Shown: positions 1 to 11,943 of the stretch, one piece after another
Position numbering within the stretch: position 1 is the stretch's first letter
Layout: each line of letters opens with the position of its first letter
NCBI GenBank assembly: GCA_008828725.1
Contig: MEHQ01000010.1
Location: 384,271 to 448,270 of the forward strand
Source: Saccharina japonica
Taxonomy: Eukaryota; Sar; Phaeophyceae; Laminariales; Laminariaceae
Length of the DNA stretch: 64,000 bases
Reading direction: 5' to 3'
Notes under the pieces: model-generated
What the model was told of the DNA's origin: nothing
What the model saw: only the letters and a program-made list of their open reading frames with translations
Databases searched by the model: none
Position numbers and translations under genes: made by a program

Positions 1-625
1 AAACGATGAGAGCGAGCAAGCAAACCAACAGCACCAACAGCGACCGCACAAGAAGGCGTCATATTAAAACAACTCAATGGGATCCTTGCAAGCGGCAGAC
101 GTACAGAAACTAAACTTAAGCCTAGAAATAGAATGCTCAGCTAAGCTAAGCAAAAAAACACAGTACGTAGCAAAAAAGCAAAAACACGCCAAGCAACCGG
201 TTAAGGGCGCAAAGCACGACACAGTACTTAGGTACGGTGCCATACATCGTAGATTGTGCAGCGTGGGTCCACCGTTAGATGTCTTGGTTTCACCTCAGTA
301 GCCCACGAATGCCTCCCACATGTATCGTACCCCATCAAAGCCACGACCAGAGCACCAAGTTACCTACTGAAGTAAAAACATCACCGTTAACAGTGCACCA
401 GCAGGCATACCTCAGAAAATATCTACCTGGAAAGTAAAGTGTGGAATAATCTCCACCTGCGCATGGTATAGATCAAAGTGCTAGCATATACTAGGTATAC
501 AATGAATCCATTCATAGTCAAGCAGGAATGGAAGCAAGACACAGCACCACATGCTATCATATAGGGTATGGCATGGCACAAAGACATGGCACAAACGTAT
601 GGCATGGTATGGCTGGCGTACTCAC

Positions 626-3600
626 CGCAAACGCCCCGATCTTCTGCGTGATACCCGCAGATTCCGTCCCAGCAACCTTGGCCGTTCGAAGCGCGTCGAG
701 GAGAGTGGTCTTTCCGTGGTCCACGTGTCCCATGACGCTAACGACTGGCGGTCTCGGCGTGAGACTGTCGAAGGACGCCTCCGTTACCACTGTTCGACCC
801 AGATCGCTGCTCTCACAGGGAAACGGTTGCCGGTGGGAATGGAACGGGATGGGATGGGACGGGACGGGATGGGACGGGACGGGATGGGTTGGGATGGGTT
901 GGGATGGGACGGCGATAGGACACATGCGAAGAGACGGAGTGGGATGACATTGCATGGGATGGGACGGGGTGGCGCTATATATAGTATGTGATGAGATGAT
1001 ATAGGATGGGATGCGTGCGGATGAGTTGTGACAGTGTATATAGGTGGTATGGTGGCGGCGATGCAAGTCCAAGAAAAGACAACACGACACCGAATCAACA
1101 CATGGGAAAGATAAGAGAAAACTTGAGGGCATGTAGGCAGCGCTAGCATTCAAGCCATCAGACGCCGCGCCGCACTACGTACTGTATGCGGAAATCTCTT
1201 GAGATAGAGCGGAACTGTCACCCACTGACCAGACACCTGCCCTCTAGCCTTGAGCTTCCATCATACTTCCCGTTTTCAGTTTTTTCGGCTATCTCTGCGC
1301 AAATACAGGGGCAACCGATCCGACGCCAGGTAAGCTGACCCCACCATCAATCTGGGCCCTCCAAAAATGCGACCGTTCGCAGCCAACCTGTTCCGTCGTT
1401 CGTGTCTACCAGGTACAACCGAAGATTCTACAGAAGGTTCCACAGAAGGTTCTGCATAAGGCTGTACAGAAGGTTCCACATAAGGTTCTACAGAAGCCTC
1501 CACAGCAGCATATGAAGCTTTCACAAGTCAGTGTAGTCAGCGCTAAGGCTCTACAGTATACGAAGCGTCCACACGGCAGTGCAGTCACTGCATTGTAGTC
1601 GGTGGTGCGGTACGCTCTCTTCTCCGAGTGATGGTCCACTCACTTTTCTCGGAGCTTGAGGAGCTTCGTGCGCAGGCCCAACTCTTTCGCCACCATGTGT
1701 GCGATATCTGGGTCCACCATCGAGGAGGGCGACACCCTGCCCTCTCCCATCTGTCTCAGCATGCTCACCACCTCCGAGGCTTTCTTCGACATCAACGCCG
1801 CCAGCTCGCGAACAGGGACCGGCACGGCAGGGATCTGGGAGCATGGCGGGAAGGGCGAAGGTCGACGATTACGATTGTGTCATGCGAGATAAGACACCCG
1901 CATTACGATTGAACAAGAGTGGCTTCCGGATGCCGGATAGAGATTCAGCAACAAGCTCGTGGGGTCAACATGGTGCAAGGAGAAAACGGATAACTGCCGC
2001 CGCCCGTCGGTAGAGCTGTATCAACGCATTAGTCACGTGTCAAAATATTAACAGCCCATCATGCAGCAGTATTAAATAGTGACAACAGACAGTACCTTTT
2101 GTATACCTACGTAGTACAGAATTACGTGTATTCACATTATATCTCCACAAGACCAATGCTGCTGATAGCCTAAAATAATAAGGTTTGCAGTATTTAAACT
2201 GCCAGTTCATGCCTTGTGACATGACACCGCAATGTGCTATTATTTATAGCAGCGTACAATGATATACACCTCAGTCCTCGCTACAGAACCTATTGTTGTA
2301 CCACTTGGTATTGCTGTACCGCCGTGATAGTACCTAAAAGCACTTACCGCCCCGTCAGCACAACACCAAACGATAAAACCTCACCTGCGTCCCGACTTAC
2401 CGGCACACATGTAGGAATATATTTAGTCTATATACATAAATTCCATAGGAAAACAGGGCAGTCCGGTATGCCAGATACCCCAGGAGCATATTATGGCGAT
2501 TGGCAACATCCATACCACGGTCCCTTGACATTGTCCTCACGTGACAGCAGTCTAATATTAATAATGTTAATATTGAAAGTATATCCTGCTATTAATAGTG
2601 CCATGCTCTGACGCAAACAGCCCTGCGGCCATCAACGCGAACACATGTCACCTACGTATAATACTCGTGCAGCAGTTTATTGGTACTGTTGTAAACCACG
2701 CATTGTTGTTAATGGTAATGGTACCTGCACTTCCTTGGAGACGATTTTGACCTCCCTCCTCTTCCGGCTTGCCCCCTGTTCCCCCCTGTGTGATGCATGC
2801 GATCCCCCATACCTGGCCAAAGTGACAAATTCAATAGGGTCATATGAATAGGGTCATATCAATAGGGTTATATTAATAGGGTCATATGAATAGGGTCATA
2901 TTAATAGGTTCCGTCCAGGTGTTGGGATACCGATCCGTAGATATGTTGGAATACTTGGCACTTGGCGTTAGGCTAGACAAGCGTGCCCAGCCTGGTACCA
3001 GTAGCTACCAATAGCACACGGCCAGTGGCGTGTCAACTAACATGTGCAACATTTTCAAGACGCTGTCAATAGGCTGTACAGAAGGCTCGACAACTAAACA
3101 CATCAACTTGCCATGAGCGTGAACAGCTTTCAGTGCGGTCTCGATCTCACCGAGATCGCACCATGATACCGTGACGAAAACATCCTACTATTTAGTAATA
3201 CTATTAATACGAACGGTTGGTGCTGTGAATGGGCATTTTCGAGGGCTACCGCCGATAATAGTCTATAAATATATCAAGATGCGCAATCGGTATTACTTCC
3301 TGTCCGTGTGTTCGGGAAATAAGGAAGAACAACGAACATCGATTTCGCAACCACGCCGGTTCAAGGCTGCATCAATTACTTTCCTTTCCGGCCACTACGT
3401 ACAACTAAGTACAACTAAGTAGCGGGCATCATATGTGGGCACGCAGTGCGTTAGGTGTTAAAACAGCGATCGTAGCAACTGGACACTTGGCAGGACAAGC
3501 GAGTTTTCGTAAACCCAAGTGCCTAAAATGCCGCTATAAACCCCGATGACGCGGTACCAATAATCACGAGGAGTGTGTACTGATTCATAGCTGCACAAGA

Positions 3601-6600
3601 GAAAGCGCAATATCCGGAGTCCCACCTGCCCCCTGCCATCATCTTGTCCAGCGTTTCGCGCTGCTTCTGCACGTCGCTTGCTCTGCTGTCTTGCGTCGCC
3701 GGCAACATCCACGGCATCGCTCCACCTGCCGCCCCACCTGCACTGCCGTTTACGCCAGGCCTTGGCCTCGACGACGGCTGTACAGCTGGCTCTGAACGCC
3801 TATCCCGGTTCTCATGAGTGCGGCTCGCTGACAAACGTGCGTCCTGCGTTATTACAGGAGAAGGTCGGATCAGTTCGAACACGGTGTTGTCCAATAGGAG
3901 CGCTTGAGCGTAAAAACACACGAAACACACACATGCGTCAAGCCGAAGATGCATACGAATGCGGTATACAGTCTGATAACAGTCACGAGAGAACGATAAC
4001 ACGATAGTGCCTCAAGGAGATTATTAATCTTCGTGCCAGCTGTTCTTGTCCACAAAGCGGATGAAACAGACTGCAGTAAACAAAACTAATTTCGTCCTGT
4101 GCCGGTGAACCGACACTACTATCAACATCGCTTCGCACTCGTATACCAGAATACCACTGTTGCTGTACCAGGTACCATAGCTATGGACAGTTTTGGGACG
4201 ATGTGACCAAAAAAAACGACACGTGCGGTCTGTTTCACCTATTGTTCAATATTGACATTAAATCGTGTGAGCGCAGCAGCTCGGGAATTAAAGTGAGCAT
4301 CCTCTATAACCCCTAACCCCTAGCCCAGCAGCTCGAGTTGTTTCGAGTGGCTTGGCGTTGATTGGCGTTGCTTGGCGTCGTCGTTTAGATTACGTAAATA
4401 TCTCTCTCAGAAAGTCCAAAGACATTATTAGCATGTGACGTGAACGATGTGTGATGCTGTGATGCTACCAGATGTCCTGCACACCGGTACCTGGACTTGA
4501 AAACCTTTGTGTACGAGTAATCCTGCTGTTCGATCCGGGTCATCAGAAAGGCCAAGAAGGCTTGGCCTTCAAACAGGCCACCACTATCATTGTAGCACAC
4601 CGGTACATATCATATCACTATTAATAGTGTCCGAACGCTGTTTGGGTATTAGAGCTAACAAGTGTCGGAGGGTATGCTTCATGCTTCCAAGCAAAACGGC
4701 GTCATGATGTTGTGACTACAATAAAGTAAGGAGACATTTGAAGCTTGAAGCGTCCTGCTCGGTATCTTAATATTTTGTCTTTCTATTGCACGAATAAATG
4801 TAGTAGAACGTTATCCAGAAAACGGTATGTCGGAGATATTTGCTGCCATTTTTGCTGCCATTTTCCGGTACAAGGAAATCCGTCACAATAAGTTCCCTAC
4901 ATCGGCAACGCTCATCGGTCGAAGCAACCCTATACGGAGATATGACATATGACCAATGACAACAAACGCCAGAGTACACCGGGTTCACCAACTCTCTCGG
5001 CTTGGTTTTCACGTTTTCAGCGTCATTTGGCGAGCAGGGTGAACCGTTGCACGGCGTGCGAAACACCGATCGATACGGCCATCAATGTCAACCTCGTCAA
5101 CTTTCAAACTAAACAAGACAACACCATACCATACCGGTACATCCCACGGATCAACGACATACAACAGCTAACAGAGCTGTCGGCGGTTAGAACTTTAGAA
5201 CACACACCGTATGTCGTTGGTTCATCTGCAGCGTGCCGGAGCCTTTTGGCTTTGTAGCCCCCGTCTGCCGAATGCCAACTATTAATAGTAATAGTAATAC
5301 CTACTACTGTAGTAATAGTACTGCCAACCCCATGGCTAGGAATGTCCCAAAACTCAAAGAATATCAGAGGGTTTCGACATCCTGCAGGTATTGACAAAAA
5401 TACGAGCGACTTCCCTCTTTCCTCAAGTGACTTTACACTACGAAGAAGGAACTCTGCGTATTGTAATGGTACCGGTTTCACGCTATTATACGAACAGCTA
5501 CCAGGTATACAACAGAGACGAGTATATACGAGGTATGATAACATTAACATTACTACTAAGGCGAACCCCGCGCCAAATATGCGTTAAGCAGCTGCAATAT
5601 TATACAGCATCGCGCGCCAAACAACGGTGAAAACCAACCCGAGAGGTAGGAAGCCGGTGCACCCTCTGGCGTTTGTGGTCATTGCTCATTGCTCATATCC
5701 CGGTACAGCAGTGTACAGGGGTGCTTTGGCCAATGAGCGCTGCCGACGCAAGGTGTTCAAAATTCTTGTGACGGGTTTCCATTGCACTTTGTACCAGAAA
5801 AAGGCGTCACACGGTATACCATTTTATGGCTAAGTAATCCCCTACCTGGTATTTTGTCAGGTGGTGAATGGATGAGAATACCCGGTACTGCTGTACGACT
5901 CGAATCGAACACCGGTTTGCTTTCGAACCAGCTGCTATTTGGAATGATCTTCAGGAGTGCTGTACGAGACCTTGAGAGCCCGCCATTAAACGCGACGCTT
6001 GAGTGCTTCCACCATATCATACGAGTACTATCAATAGACGCCCAGCACAGCTCACCCAAGCATATCGTAGTGCTCATGCTCGCACCTTTAAGTATGTACG
6101 TACTCTATTAATAGTGCTCACCTCCGGTTAGTGTGCTGTCTGTTACTACAGCAGTTGTTATAGGTATACTCTTGATATTATACAGTAGGTACCAGTACTA
6201 TCATACCAGATATCAGATACCAGGTACATGGGATCATATATGGTATATGGTGTATCGTAAGGTGATCGTCATCGGAGTTCCGGTGTCATCGTCATCGTCA
6301 TCGGACTGCTGCTGCTGCTGTTGTCGTGAATAGTTGGGTTGGTGTGGTACTCGTAACTGCTGTGTCCACGTACCTGTACAGCCTGTCTGCTGTACACCAG
6401 TCTGTAACATGTAACATGTATTAATAGTGGTACGTACGTACTTTTCGTATTTAGTGGACGAGTCTATTTGGTTTCGACAGGTACAGCAGTACGTACAAGG
6501 TACAAGTGTGCCAAGTCCAATGCATCTGCAAGTAGACACGACTATTTATATAGAGACAACAGTTGATACTGCACGGTCCCGTGTCCCGTCGGGCGGTGCA

Positions 6601-7492
6601 ACGCAGCGGAGGGCCGATCTTTAGCGAGAAAGCAGCCATATCGTCAAGCAAAAAAGCAGCACTCCTCTCAACGCACCTGGTGCTGTCTGTTGCCGCTCAC
6701 GCCGACGCTGCCATTCAAACTCCGCTCGCCGTTTGGGACCGGTCCACCCAAGCCATTCGCGATCCCTTCCAGCTTGCTTGGCTGGACCCCTTCCGTGCTT
6801 GCCTTGCTCTGAGCCAACCCATTCACTCCAGCCTGTGCTTTGGGGGGCAGCACGTCTAGCATACGTTCCCACGGCAGGCGCGCCTCTGCCTGCCTGTTGT
6901 TCTGGCGGTTGTTGTTCTGTCGTCGGGTTTGGAGGGAGGGGTGGGATTGGAGAGAAAGGTCCTGAGAAACTGGCGGCCCGCGAGGTTCTTGCTGTCTCGA
7001 TTCCCGAGAAGAAGCCGCGGCCATCGCCCCCTCCTCTGCAAACGCTCTAGGTGCACTGTTCGCATCCAGCCTCGATACAGGGGGCCGTTGTGCGCCTGCC
7101 AGAGTATCCCACGGGAAAGGGGCTGACGCAGCAGAGCCCAAGCCTCCTCCTGCTGCCCTTGATCGCGACAGCACCTGCACATTGCCGTGATTCCCGTTCA
7201 CGTGGTTCGCTTTTGGGGGCAGCTTGGAAGCCACGTTTTCCCAGGGAAGCCGAGACGTCGCGTTGCCATTGGCACGGTATGCACCTGCGTTGCCGTTTCG
7301 CTGTGGTGCATTCGGTGGCGGTACATCCTCGCCGCTGAAGGCACTGGGGTGCCCTTCGATGTTGTGGTGTTCTTCCTCAGCTACTTGCTCCGGCTCTGAG
7401 GACTGCAGTCGTACCGCTCGGGCATAGAACGACGTGCTCGACAAAACGACGGCGTTCGGTCGACGGATACCGTGCAATAGTACGCTGTTCAT
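626..7492 (-). CDS. MTIF2: Mitochondrial translation initiation factor IF-2, 5' part (five exons, gene runs off the left edge)
   Basis: GTPase that brings initiator tRNA to the mitochondrial ribosome. Exons in transcript order: 7492-6677, 3843-3626, 2785-2725, 1834-1644, 806-626 (489 codons so far). All four junctions agree in phase, with GTGCGT, GTGGGA, GTACCA and GTGAGT donors. Exon 1 starts with an Arg-rich, acid-free presequence typical of mitochondria, then a low-complexity Asn/Gln/Pro-rich region with a repeated LPWE...LPP motif. Exon 3 is only 61 nt; its Arg/Lys-rich end leads straight into the IF2_N domain of exon 4 ([19 protein letters not shown]). Exon 5 carries the GTPase P-loop ([16 protein letters not shown]) and a switch-I-like segment (GITQKIGAF), then a GTGAGT donor at 625. 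The rest of the G domain and the C-terminal domains lie outside the window. Identity is secure from exons 4-5; joining exons 1-2 rests on phase, the shared PW motif and the presequence. A plastid IF-2 is less likely. Confidence 0.88.
841..975. repeat. G-rich minisatellite in an IF-2 intron
   Basis: Irregular tandem array of GGGATGGGACGGGAC-type units, 5 bp sub-period, inside the intron between IF-2 exons 4 and 5 (807-1643). On the transcribed strand it is C-rich. It falls outside coding exons. Confidence 0.85.
1424..1507. repeat. 12-bp degenerate minisatellite (CTACAGAAGGTT-like), about 7 units
   Basis: Seven consecutive 12-bp units such as GGTTCCACAGAA and GGTTCTACAGAA are visible, with one to four differences between units. 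The array lies in the same IF-2 intron as the G-rich array. A second 12-bp array sharing CTACAG is at 61416-61523. Confidence 0.8.
2833..2908. repeat. 14-bp minisatellite AATAGGGTCATATG, about 5.4 units
   Basis: Five full 14-bp units and a partial sixth, differing mainly at the last base and one C/T. It lies in the IF-2 intron between exons 2 and 3, about 50 bp upstream (in transcript sense) of the 61-nt micro-exon. Confidence 0.85.
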
Positions 7493-7829
7493 CGCGGTGC
7501 ACGCGCCAGCGGTTCACATCAGGCGTTGACCCTGTCCGAGCTACGTCCGTGACGTTAACTGAGAGGCTGGAGGGGAGGAGGCCTCGCCGTCGCCCACGTA
7601 TTTCGGAGTTTTTATGCAGTCCCTTTCTGACACCGCCTGAATGGTTGGAACTCCTATCTGAGCCGCATGTTCAATCCATTCTGAGATCTGAGGCATCATA
7701 TTCACAGCTCCTATAGCGCTTACCAACGCAACACGCTGGAGCAGTTGATCACCGGCTGTTCATACCATCGGAAGCTGTGTGTGCTGCAGTGGTGCGCTCG
7801 TGAGATCCCTGTGACCCACCGTGTTCACA
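7493..7829. promoter_or_regulatory. Shared intergenic region of divergent IF-2m / DUF1279 genes
   Basis: Only 337 bp separate the two start codons, which point away from each other, so both promoters must lie here or overlap the first exons. I see no clear TATA box. The role is inferred from position only. Confidence 0.5.
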
Positions 7830-8465
7830 ATGTTTTCGCTCGGCATTCGCGCGCTCATATTGGCAGGGCTTCTCGAGTCATGTTCATGCTTCGTCAACCC
7901 TGGCGCCCGATACGGGTCTCTCGCACGCGCTACCCGGTCTTCGTCCGGCTTACAGAGGGACTCAAAAGCTCGTCCGACACGCGTACGTTCGTGCCCCCTT
8001 GGCATGAAGACAGACTTAGGGCCCGACGAGACTGTCAAGAAATACGGCCTTGAGGCAGGGCTCTTCCAAGCGTTCAAGCAGGGTCAGAAGGAGGGAGAGG
8101 AAGGCGGTGCGGGAGAGGTGGCGACGACAGCGAAGGACCTGCTGAAGCAATACGGCTCGGCGTACCTCATCACATCCATCACGTTCGCGTTAATCTCCTT
8201 TGGCATCTGCTACGTGGCGGTGTCGAACGGCGTGGATATGGCAGCTCTTTTGGGCAAGGTTGGCATCCAGACGAGCACATCGGCAGAGAAGACCGGAACT
8301 CTCGCCGTGGCCTACGCCATCCACAAGGCGGCCTCGCCGATTCGGTTCCCGCCGACCGTGGCGTTGACTCCTGTCGTCGCAAAGTTTCTGGGTAAGGGGG
8401 AGGGGGAGGAGGGTGCGGCGGAGGGGGGTGGCGAAGAGGGTGCGGCGGAGGCAGGAGAGGAATGA
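7830..8465 (+). CDS. DUF1279 (FAM210-like) membrane protein with predicted plastid targeting
   Basis: Single-exon gene of 211 residues. The first ATG of the frame is at 7830. Residues 1-20 form a hydrophobic signal peptide ending SCSC, followed by FVNPGARYG: a Phe right after the predicted cleavage site, as in the ASAFAP-type motif of heterokont plastid proteins. A basic Ser/Arg-rich transit-like stretch follows to about residue 60. The DUF1279 domain lies at roughly residues 95-190: LLKQYGSAYLITSITFALIS, one clear membrane helix, then AVAYAIHKAASPIRFPPT and a second hydrophobic stretch. The C-terminus is a Gly/Glu-rich acidic tail. The biochemical role of the family is poorly known; plastid membrane location is inferred from the presequence. 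Confidence 0.85.
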   Translation: MFSLGIRALILAGLLESCSCFVNPGARYGSLARATRSSSGLQRDSKARPTRVRSCPLGMKTDLGPDETVKKYGLEAGLFQAFKQGQKEGEEGGAGEVATTAKDLLKQYGSAYLITSITFALISFGICYVAVSNGVDMAALLGKVGIQTSTSAEKTGTLAVAYAIHKAASPIRFPPTVALTPVVAKFLGKGEGEEGAAEGGGEEGAAEAGEE

Positions 8466-11400
8466 GGGTTCTTTTGGATGCGCTTGGGCTGGGGGTTGTT
8501 GACGCAAGAAGGCAGAAGAAGGCTTGGGACAGGCGGAGGGCGATAACGAGGTACTCATCATGTACTCATGCTACTTGCTGTATGGTACCTGGTACCTGGG
8601 ATACCTGGTAGACTTCAACTCGCTGGAGGGTGTTTGGTGGGGGCGTTTGCGTCGTTGTGTTGTTAGGTCCTCCGGTCTTGGTTGACGGTTCTACATGAGA
8701 TGTAGTGGAGGCATGTGGTTCTTGCTTTGTCGCCGTGACAAGCCTGCCTATACAATAATAGTGCCTCTACAGCAGTAGGGCCTCTAGCTCTACACCTGCA
8801 CGCATCATAGGACTCCTGGAGTACTCGTAGTCCTGTCTAACGTTCGTTGCAGTTGCAGTTTTTTAGCCTGCCCGTCATGATATCATACGATACAAATGAT
8901 AAAAACACGGCGTCCTGCGTTACGACTTGTACAGCTGCAGAGTAGGTCTGATTTTTTTTGTTCCACGTGTTTATCAGTCGATCTCCAAGCGGTGCGTTGG
9001 CGACGATCGTGGAACGTTGGTCTAGAATGAGCGGCAATGCGTCGTGTGTTGTGTAGATAAATGCCCGGCATTGTTTGTGTATTGAGAGTAGCTTTTTGAG
9101 GGTGGGTATGATTGCGTGGGGGGATCGACGCCGATGGTGGGTTCTTACGAGTACAGAGGGAAGGTAAATAGAGTTGCCAGTGACCCAGAGCAACACGGAG
9201 CAGGAAGGATAGAGAGCTCCATGAGGTACAAGGTATCACACTTTTTTGTATGTGTTATTTATAGATTGCGGACTTCGTGGGATGGCATACCGGTACTACT
9301 ACTGTAGTTTCAACAAAACGCACGTTCGCCAAGAACAGCGCACAAGTTGCGTTGGGAGCTGTCGTTTCCTCTGTTTTTGGTGCGCACTCCAGTCCAGGGC
9401 TAACGAAATCACGTGTGTTTACCTCTTTTTGGAGTAGAAGCTGGCGTAGTCGAACCGGGGTCGTGAGGCTTCCGACCCCTTGCGTTCGACCTTATCTTCC
9501 GTTATTTTGCGTTAGGGTGAAACCGCCCGTGCTGGACGATTTTGTGTCCAGAGCCTAAGCTCTGTGAGCGCACGTGTGACTCGAATTGATATCTAAACTT
9601 TTACTGATATATACCAGGTGTCTCATGAAACATTTCAACATCGTTCGTTGTCCTGTATTCGCCCTTCATTCGACGATCTCGAAAGCTCTCTCTCTGTAGA
9701 TCGATAAGGATTCCTAAGGAGTTGGAGGGAAGTTTGATGGAGTTAGTCTGTTTCCTCCGTTCGCTCGTATCCCACCGTGGTGGTGGTCAGGGCTTGCACA
9801 GCATTAATATCAGCAGGATCATTGCGCCTACCGCAGCAGGGCCGCGCGCCGTATGTTGTGTCATCGCGACTTTGTACAGAAGGGAAGCCTTTCACAACCC
9901 AAAACGCTGACTCGCCACCGGTATTGCATTGGTATACACTTTATTATTGATGCAATAATTCGTCAAGCGAATCACGGTTTTGGCCACTTCGCTAGAACCA
10001 GTGAAATGGAAATACGCACGGACGCACGTTGGCGCTTGTCTCGCATTTTTGTTCGATGCTTTCATCTTAGCAGCATCAACCGACGTGCACAAGCCACGGT
10101 AGCCCCTACCCCCCGGCCCGACAGCCTCCGTGCCCACCGTTGCTCCCGCACCCGCACCCATCACTGGCACCACTATTAGAACATGGACGTTGAGATCCGT
10201 ATCTATGTTGATGAGAAAGACATTTGCTGCCCGCAGCTCGTCGAAGGCAAAGCTGCGGGATCACGGTGTGTTTGCCGTACATTGCCGATGTGTCACATAA
10301 TCCATTTCTGCACAACACTCGCAGAGCCAGCGAACGAGGTCTACTGTATTCACACGAACTACGCGTCAAGAACGGGGTAAAACAGGAGCAACATTACTCG
10401 CGAACGCACGGTATTAAGTCAGCAACGCAAAGAAAGACCTTTCGTGCCCGCAGTTTTCTGATTGGTCAATTCTTTAGTATGTACCACGCAGTTTTCTCGT
10501 GCTCTGTGCCCGTTGCCGGCAAACAAACAAAATACATAAATACATGTTGCTGGCTTCATTCCATGGTCAAAATATCCCAGTAATCTTGCGCCCGAAAACA
10601 AAACGCCTGGTAAATATCACCTGAGGATATCACCTGAGGAAACAAAATAGGTTGGGAAGGCCGAGAAGCACTTGCTACTTACTGTATTATACTTCGTACG
10701 TAGTTGAACCTGGCGTGTTGCCACGGGCGTGTCTCGAGTTCCCTTGCTTGAAGAAGTGCGAGCCCCATAAAACACATGGATGGGTACGTATTGTAAAGGT
10801 ATTTAGGTATTTGAGCGTGGGCGTTGCTGACGAAGATGCTCATCAGCGCATTCAGCGTCACTGACGAAGAAATTACTCTCGCGGTTGAATAATTTCAGGG
10901 TCCGCATCTCTTGCATTATTTTGAAGACTCGCCTGAGACTGACTGAGCACACATTCATAGCAGACAAAGTCCACAAAAGCTTGGACCTCCGACATGAAAC
11001 AAACAATGGCAAGCCAAAATGCTAGGAGAACCTCGACCAGTACGAGCCAAAGCATTTTTGATTGTGGCTGCGATCGATCCGCGGACGACCAAAAAGCAAC
11101 CTCTATTTTCTCCTACAGTATCAGTTATAACTACAGTAGCCCCCCCTTCTCCGTCTACTACTTTTGATACAACTACTATTTAATAATGATGATACTACTG
11201 CTCATCTCGTGAGGCGCCCAGCGACACCTGTGCCCCCCTGCCTGCGTCTCTATCGAAACCCCAAAAAGGACAGCAACATCAAAAACGAACGTATCTGGCC
11301 ATCCACGCTTTCTGCCCGGCCGACACCGTGGACGGCAACGCATGAATAGCTAGTCCCAGATCTCGCCCCCCCCCACCACGAAAAACGTAACTGGAAAGTT

Positions 11401-11605
11401 GAAGCACAGCAATATGATATATGCCTACCACCCGCACCATGCTTTGCCCGTTGTGCGGTGTGTATGAAAACGCCGATAACTTCGGTCACGTCACCCTGCA
11501 CATGTGCACTAGCCGATGGCAGCTTGCAGCAGGAAAATGTTCAAATTGCCAAGTGCCCTTCTCATTTATCGCACCCGTAAATACTAAGGGACCAAGAGAG
11601 GATTT
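8466..11605. other. Gene-poor intergenic DNA
   Basis: No exon with a recognisable domain or convincing splice structure on either strand. It contains CAGGTACCTGG-type palindromes near 8584-8610 and a 13-bp tandem pair (ATATCACCTGAGG) near 10613-10640. Bases 10428-10462 recur inverted at about 21138-21175. Frames of 60-120 codons here resemble no family I know. Confidence 0.55.
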
Positions 11606-11943
11606 TTTTTCTTTTTTTTTTTCTCCATCCCATTTATTATCTTCGCCCTTCCTTTCTCTCTCCTTCCTAGTCGTAACTCAGATCCGGGGTCACAAAGTAG
11701 GCTCTTCTCCCTCCTCCCCCACTGCGGTTCTTGCCTTGCATTTTTATCGCGAGAAGATTTCAGCACTTTCTTCCCTCGTCGACTTGCGTCGGATTCCGCC
11801 TACCCACGCCACGAAGGCGCTCTCAGCAATTGGTTCCTTTTTATTTTTTCAAATAAAGACAAAATCTCTCACCACGGTGGGATTCGATCCTGGGTACCAA
11901 TGATAGTAGTCTTTGAAGCTGATCACTGCTCTACCGGGGCGAC
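11606..11943 (-). mobile_element. tRNA-derived SINE, full-length copy
   Basis: Read on the minus strand, the element starts at 11943 with a tRNA-like head (GTCGCCCCGGTAGAGCAG, A-box-like; GGATCGAATCC, B-box) but is too degenerate to fold as a working tRNA. A body follows with the conserved core CTTTGTGACCCCGGATCTGA, and it ends in an A-rich tail at 11606-11626. The core and tail recur at 47689, 55942 and 60508, so this is a dispersed Pol III retroposon family. It needs a LINE in trans; none is seen in the window. Confidence 0.8.

Noticed and set aside
4307-4325. Telomere-like CCCTAACCCCTAGCCC (also CCCTAACCCCTACC near 40460)
   Set aside because: Only two or three degenerate units in each place; not enough for an interstitial telomere claim.
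8837-9196. 119-codon frame on the minus strand (THHRRRSPHAIIPTL...)
   Set aside because: Looks somewhat protein-like, but there is no family match and no plausible splice sites at its edges.
10873-11055. 60-codon frame with a hydrophobic start on the minus strand
   Set aside because: One membrane-like stretch only, no homologue recalled, no codon or splice support; such frames occur by chance in this GC range.
11870-11943. Possible tRNA gene (minus strand)
   Set aside because: It has A- and B-box-like blocks, but the stems do not pair well and it is fused to a body and A-tail found elsewhere; it is the head of a SINE.
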